This document shows positions 6,637-8,432 of a stretch of 8,432 bases of DNA, piece by piece; position 1 is the stretch's first letter; the number at the start of each line of letters is the position of its first letter. The notes below the pieces were generated by a model, which searched no databases, was not told the DNA's origin, and was given only the letters and a program-made list of their open reading frames with translations. The position numbers and the translations under genes were made by a program. The stretch comes from Coriobacteriia bacterium (GTDB lineage Bacteria > Actinomycetota > Coriobacteriia > Anaerosomatales > JAENZW01), in NCBI GenBank assembly GCA_029858605.1, contig JAOUET010000076.1, positions 1-8,432 on the forward strand. The letters run 5' to 3'.

Positions 6637-6867
6637 CTAGAGCACAGCCCTCAACGCCGATAGCACGGTTTCGTCGGATGGGATGCCGCCCATTCGATTG
6701 TTGGTGAACGCTGTGTCTCCGTCGAGACGCACTTCGAAGATGCCGCCTCCGCCCCCCACCAGCTCACTCTCCATGCCAAGCTCTCGTTCGATCGCGGCCG
6801 CCACACGGGTGGCCCCGGGCAAATAGTCTCATTCCTGGCAATAGGTGATCGAGATACGCGGTGCCAT
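6637..6867 (-). CDS. SelT/SelW/SelH (Rdx) family selenoprotein with in-frame UGA
   Basis: A 76-residue SelW-like protein whose codon 13 is TGA, read as selenocysteine. Starting at the ATG at 6867 (AGGAG 5 nt upstream), it reads MAPRISITYCQE, then U, then DYLPGATRVAAAIERELG. The redox motif is therefore Cys10-x-x-Sec13, exactly where this thioredoxin-fold family has CxxC or CxxU between its first strand and helix. The remainder, including GGGGGIFEVRLDGDTAFTNN (38-57) and RMGGIPSDETVLSALRAVL, is characteristic and ends at a TAG; length matches bacterial family members. The family is thought to act in cytoplasmic thiol redox chemistry, but its partners are poorly known. Support for recoding: the frame is intact on both sides of the TGA, the stop falls at the family's Sec position, and a hairpin lies 16-29 nt downstream. 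The alternative is a recent Cys-to-stop mutation. Conventional calling would give only a 61-residue fragment from the TTG at 6822. It lies 116 nt downstream of the lipoprotein gene. Confidence 0.86.
6800..6813 (-). promoter_or_regulatory. Candidate bacterial SECIS hairpin
   Basis: On the minus-strand mRNA, GCCAC and GUGGC form a perfect 5-bp stem around the loop CCGU, 16 to 29 nt after the UGA codon, with the loop 21-24 nt away. Bacterial SECIS elements are hairpins within the coding region just downstream of UGA that recruit SelB, typically with a loop G followed by U; this loop has a GU, though as its third and fourth bases, so the fit to the published consensus is partial. Flanking G and C bases could extend the stem with a bulge (GG at 14-15 to CC at 32-33). 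Confidence 0.5.
6829..6831 (-). other. UGA codon predicted to encode selenocysteine
   Basis: This TGA is codon 13 of the SelW-like gene, three codons after the TGC for Cys10 (6840-6838). It occupies the second redox position of the CxxU motif. The next in-frame stop is the TAG that closes the gene 63 codons later, and the sequence between is fully conserved in family character. Confidence 0.82.
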
Positions 6868-6959
6868 GGCGACTCCTTTCGTGGGGCTCCGACCAGCCAA
6901 TCGTGCCACAACACGCGGTGTCCATCACACGCGCACCGCACAGCACGTACTCGTGGACA

Positions 6960-6973
6960 CGTGCGACCGCACG
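6960..6973 (-). terminator. Perfect hairpin after the lipoprotein gene
   Basis: On the minus strand CGTGC-GGTC-GCACG forms a 5-bp stem with a 4-nt loop, starting 10 nt after the stop codon of the lipoprotein gene. No U-tract follows, so it does not meet the usual intrinsic-terminator pattern; it may mark the transcript end or separate that gene from the SelW-like gene. Weak evidence. Confidence 0.3.
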
Positions 6974-6983
6974 AGATTCAGCC

Positions 6984-8306
6984 TCAACCGCCTTCGTTCC
7001 CCAATGTCGAGCGCACCCAGCCCACAAGGTGGAGCGCCCCGGGCGGATCGGCCTGTATCCGCGAGGGCGTCCCCGCATCAGGCTCGAGCACAGGAAGCAC
7101 CACGACCGAGTCCGACCACGCAGCCCCACCGTCGTCCAGGCGACTGAGGACGCAAACCACTTCTCCGTCCTCGGGCACCGAGCACAAGTCCTTCACGGCC
7201 TCGTGCTCGGTGCCCAGCAGAACCTCACTCTGTCCCGTTGCCAGATCGTGCGCGACGACGTCATCGTTGCCGTCGGGCCTGTTGACCGCGACCACCACTA
7301 CTTCCTCGCTCTCGAGAAAGACGGCCTGGATGCCCGCATCCGATATCGGCTTCCCAACGGGCTCGAGTCCAAGCGGCCGAGCGCCATCCAAGCGCACGAG
7401 GTACAGCTGCTCGACATTGGAGGCCGGTATGTCGTCGTCTTCGGCTTGCGTGTCCCCGGAAAGCGAGAACTTGGCGAGCAGTAGTGCATCCCGATCGCGC
7501 GACACGGCCACCACGCGCGCGCCCAGTGCAACTGAGCGGGATTCGCCTGCGTCAACATCGAACACCTGGACATGTCCGTGGGTCTCACCTGCGCCTTTGT
7601 TGTCGACATACACCACGGCCCGTGGGGTGACCGCGACGAGATCGCAGAACCGACCGCCTTTGAAGGAGTCTATCGCCACGGCATCCCTGCCGGCCGCAGC
7701 TAGGAAGAACGCGCGGGAGTCGATTGGGTCGACTCCGACATCCGACACGGCGGCGACGTAGGCTGCGGCGCTCGATTCCGAATCTGCAATGGCCTCAAGC
7801 GCGCAGGCAGCCACGACCGATTCGCTGTCGACCGCGCTGTCATGCCGAATCAACTCGCCAACTCCACCCTGGGGCTGCGACACGTAGTATAGGGAGCCCT
7901 CTCCGTCGAAACCGACGGTCTGTGCCACATCTCGTGCGACCTCCCGCTGCACGCCCGAGTCCAGGTCTAGAAGTCGCAGTTCCCTGCGTCCCAAGGCAAT
8001 CACTTCGAAGGCGGCGACTCGCGGCGTGTTCTGAGACACGACGACTGCCTCGACTTCGCCGCCCAGGTCGAAGTCATTCCTGCACGAGCCAGAAACCGTG
8101 GCAAGATCACATAGATGGCGTCCGTCTCGCACCAGAAGGATGTCTTGCGCCGCGCCCTCAACTGACGACGTTTGCCCGACTTCTTCCTTCGAGCCATCGC
8201 AGGCACAGACCGCCAGCGTCACGATGACAGCCACCACGAACACGAGCTGCGTGATAACGCCCTGCCGTCGAAACCTGCGCCAAACGGCGCTGCTCTCCGA
8301 GTACAT
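6984..8306 (-). CDS. Predicted lipoprotein with beta-propeller-like repeats
   Basis: A 440-residue exported protein of unknown function. The N-terminus has a basic stretch (RRFRRQG, 10-16), a hydrophobic core (18-34) and a lipobox-like VCAC ending at Cys36, followed by DGSKEE, so it is probably cleaved by signal peptidase II and lipid-anchored on the outer face of the membrane. The rest is beta-rich with loosely repeated blades, each a run of hydrophobic strands followed by a D/G-rich turn: LRLLDLDSGVQREV (110-123), VQVFDVDAGESRSV (246-259), VAHDLATGQSEVLL (351-364). This resembles WD40/TolB-type propellers, which usually bind proteins or glycans. Six further cysteines (66, 75, 168, 221, 375, 385) include two close pairs, 66/75 and 375/385, that could form disulfides. 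The ATG at 8306 is preceded by GAGGAGGAG. It starts 26 nt after the preceding gene tail on the same strand, suggesting an operon. I cannot name a ligand; the fold is inferred by eye and the lipobox has a non-canonical Cys at -2. Confidence 0.85.
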   Translation of the reverse strand: MYSESSAVWRRFRRQGVITQLVFVVAVIVTLAVCACDGSKEEVGQTSSVEGAAQDILLVRDGRHLCDLATVSGSCRNDFDLGGEVEAVVVSQNTPRVAAFEVIALGRRELRLLDLDSGVQREVARDVAQTVGFDGEGSLYYVSQPQGGVGELIRHDSAVDSESVVAACALEAIADSESSAAAYVAAVSDVGVDPIDSRAFFLAAAGRDAVAIDSFKGGRFCDLVAVTPRAVVYVDNKGAGETHGHVQVFDVDAGESRSVALGARVVAVSRDRDALLLAKFSLSGDTQAEDDDIPASNVEQLYLVRLDGARPLGLEPVGKPISDAGIQAVFLESEEVVVVAVNRPDGNDDVVAHDLATGQSEVLLGTEHEAVKDLCSVPEDGEVVCVLSRLDDGGAAWSDSVVVLPVLEPDAGTPSRIQADPPGALHLVGWVRSTLGNEGG

Positions 8307-8332
8307 ATCTCCTCCTCAGTCCGCACCGTGCC

Positions 8333-8432
8333 CTACCAGTTCTGATAGCGGTACGCACCGTAGTTGCCCAACTCCGACGTGGTTCGCGTGTGGGACACCA
8401 CGCGATCGTACCGGTGCGACGTCGTGGCCTCG
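8333..8432 (-). CDS. C-terminal tail of a gene cut by the window edge
   Basis: The last 32 codons of a leftward-reading gene ending in TAG. The residues include DRVVSHTRTTSELGNYGAYRYQNW; the aromatic-rich ending YGAYRYQNW is distinctive, but I do not recognise a family. Twenty-eight of the 32 codons end in G or C, matching the codon use of the other genes, which is the main evidence that it is coding. The stop lies 26 nt before the start of the lipoprotein gene, close enough for co-transcription. The start and main domains lie outside the window. Confidence 0.55.
   Translation of the reverse strand, partial: EATTSHRYDRVVSHTRTTSELGNYGAYRYQNW

Noticed and set aside
6896..6908. A sigma54-like TGGCACG...GC element upstream of the SelW-like gene
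   Set aside because: The GG-to-GC spacing is two bases too short and the TTGC part is absent.
6861..7761. Two long plus-strand open frames over the lipoprotein gene
   Set aside because: Ser/Thr/Arg-rich antisense shadows; the opposite strand has a signal peptide, a ribosome-binding site and coherent repeats.

Overview
The window is GC-rich (strong G/C preference at third codon positions), gene-dense DNA from a bacterium. It holds seven clearly supported complete genes, two small unknown genes and one gene tail cut by the right edge. A predicted UGA-decoding selenoprotein, an exported lipoprotein, multi-domain sensor proteins and the codon bias would suit an anaerobic high-GC lineage such as Coriobacteriia-type Actinomycetota. 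That placement is inference: there is no rRNA or other phylogenetic marker here.

Left part (1-2402, all minus strand): a membrane-anchored PAS-PAS-GGDEF protein (2402-855) is followed by an unrecognised helical 145-residue protein (744-307) and an unrecognised 70-residue protein with a GTG start (236-24). The GGDEF protein has GGAEF in place of the catalytic motif but keeps an RxxD c-di-GMP inhibitory site, so it looks like a c-di-GMP receptor rather than a synthase.

Middle (2403-5096, plus strand): a divergent control region contains a perfect 18-bp inverted repeat with a 3-nt centre. It overlaps a plausible promoter -10 and lies just upstream of a three-gene operon: an FtsX/MacB-type ABC permease (TTG start), its LolD/MacB-type ATPase, and a TetR-family regulator whose start overlaps the ATPase stop. 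The simplest reading is a self-regulated exporter operon in which TetR binds the palindrome and a ligand, perhaps the exported substrate, releases it.

Right part (5134-8432, all minus strand): reading leftward from the right edge there is a gene tail ending RYQNW, a beta-propeller-like predicted lipoprotein, a small SelT/SelW/SelH (Rdx) family gene, and an exported protein with a jelly-roll-like N-terminal region, a PKD domain and a FIMAH-like C-terminal helical region. The SelW-like gene reads through an in-frame TGA exactly at the second position of its CxxC/CxxU redox motif, so conventional ORF calling misses or truncates it. With a strong ribosome-binding site, intact family sequence on both sides of the TGA and a hairpin shortly downstream of it, this is best read as a selenoprotein and is the most notable item in the window. 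No tRNA, rRNA, CRISPR array, insertion sequence or selenocysteine machinery gene was seen.
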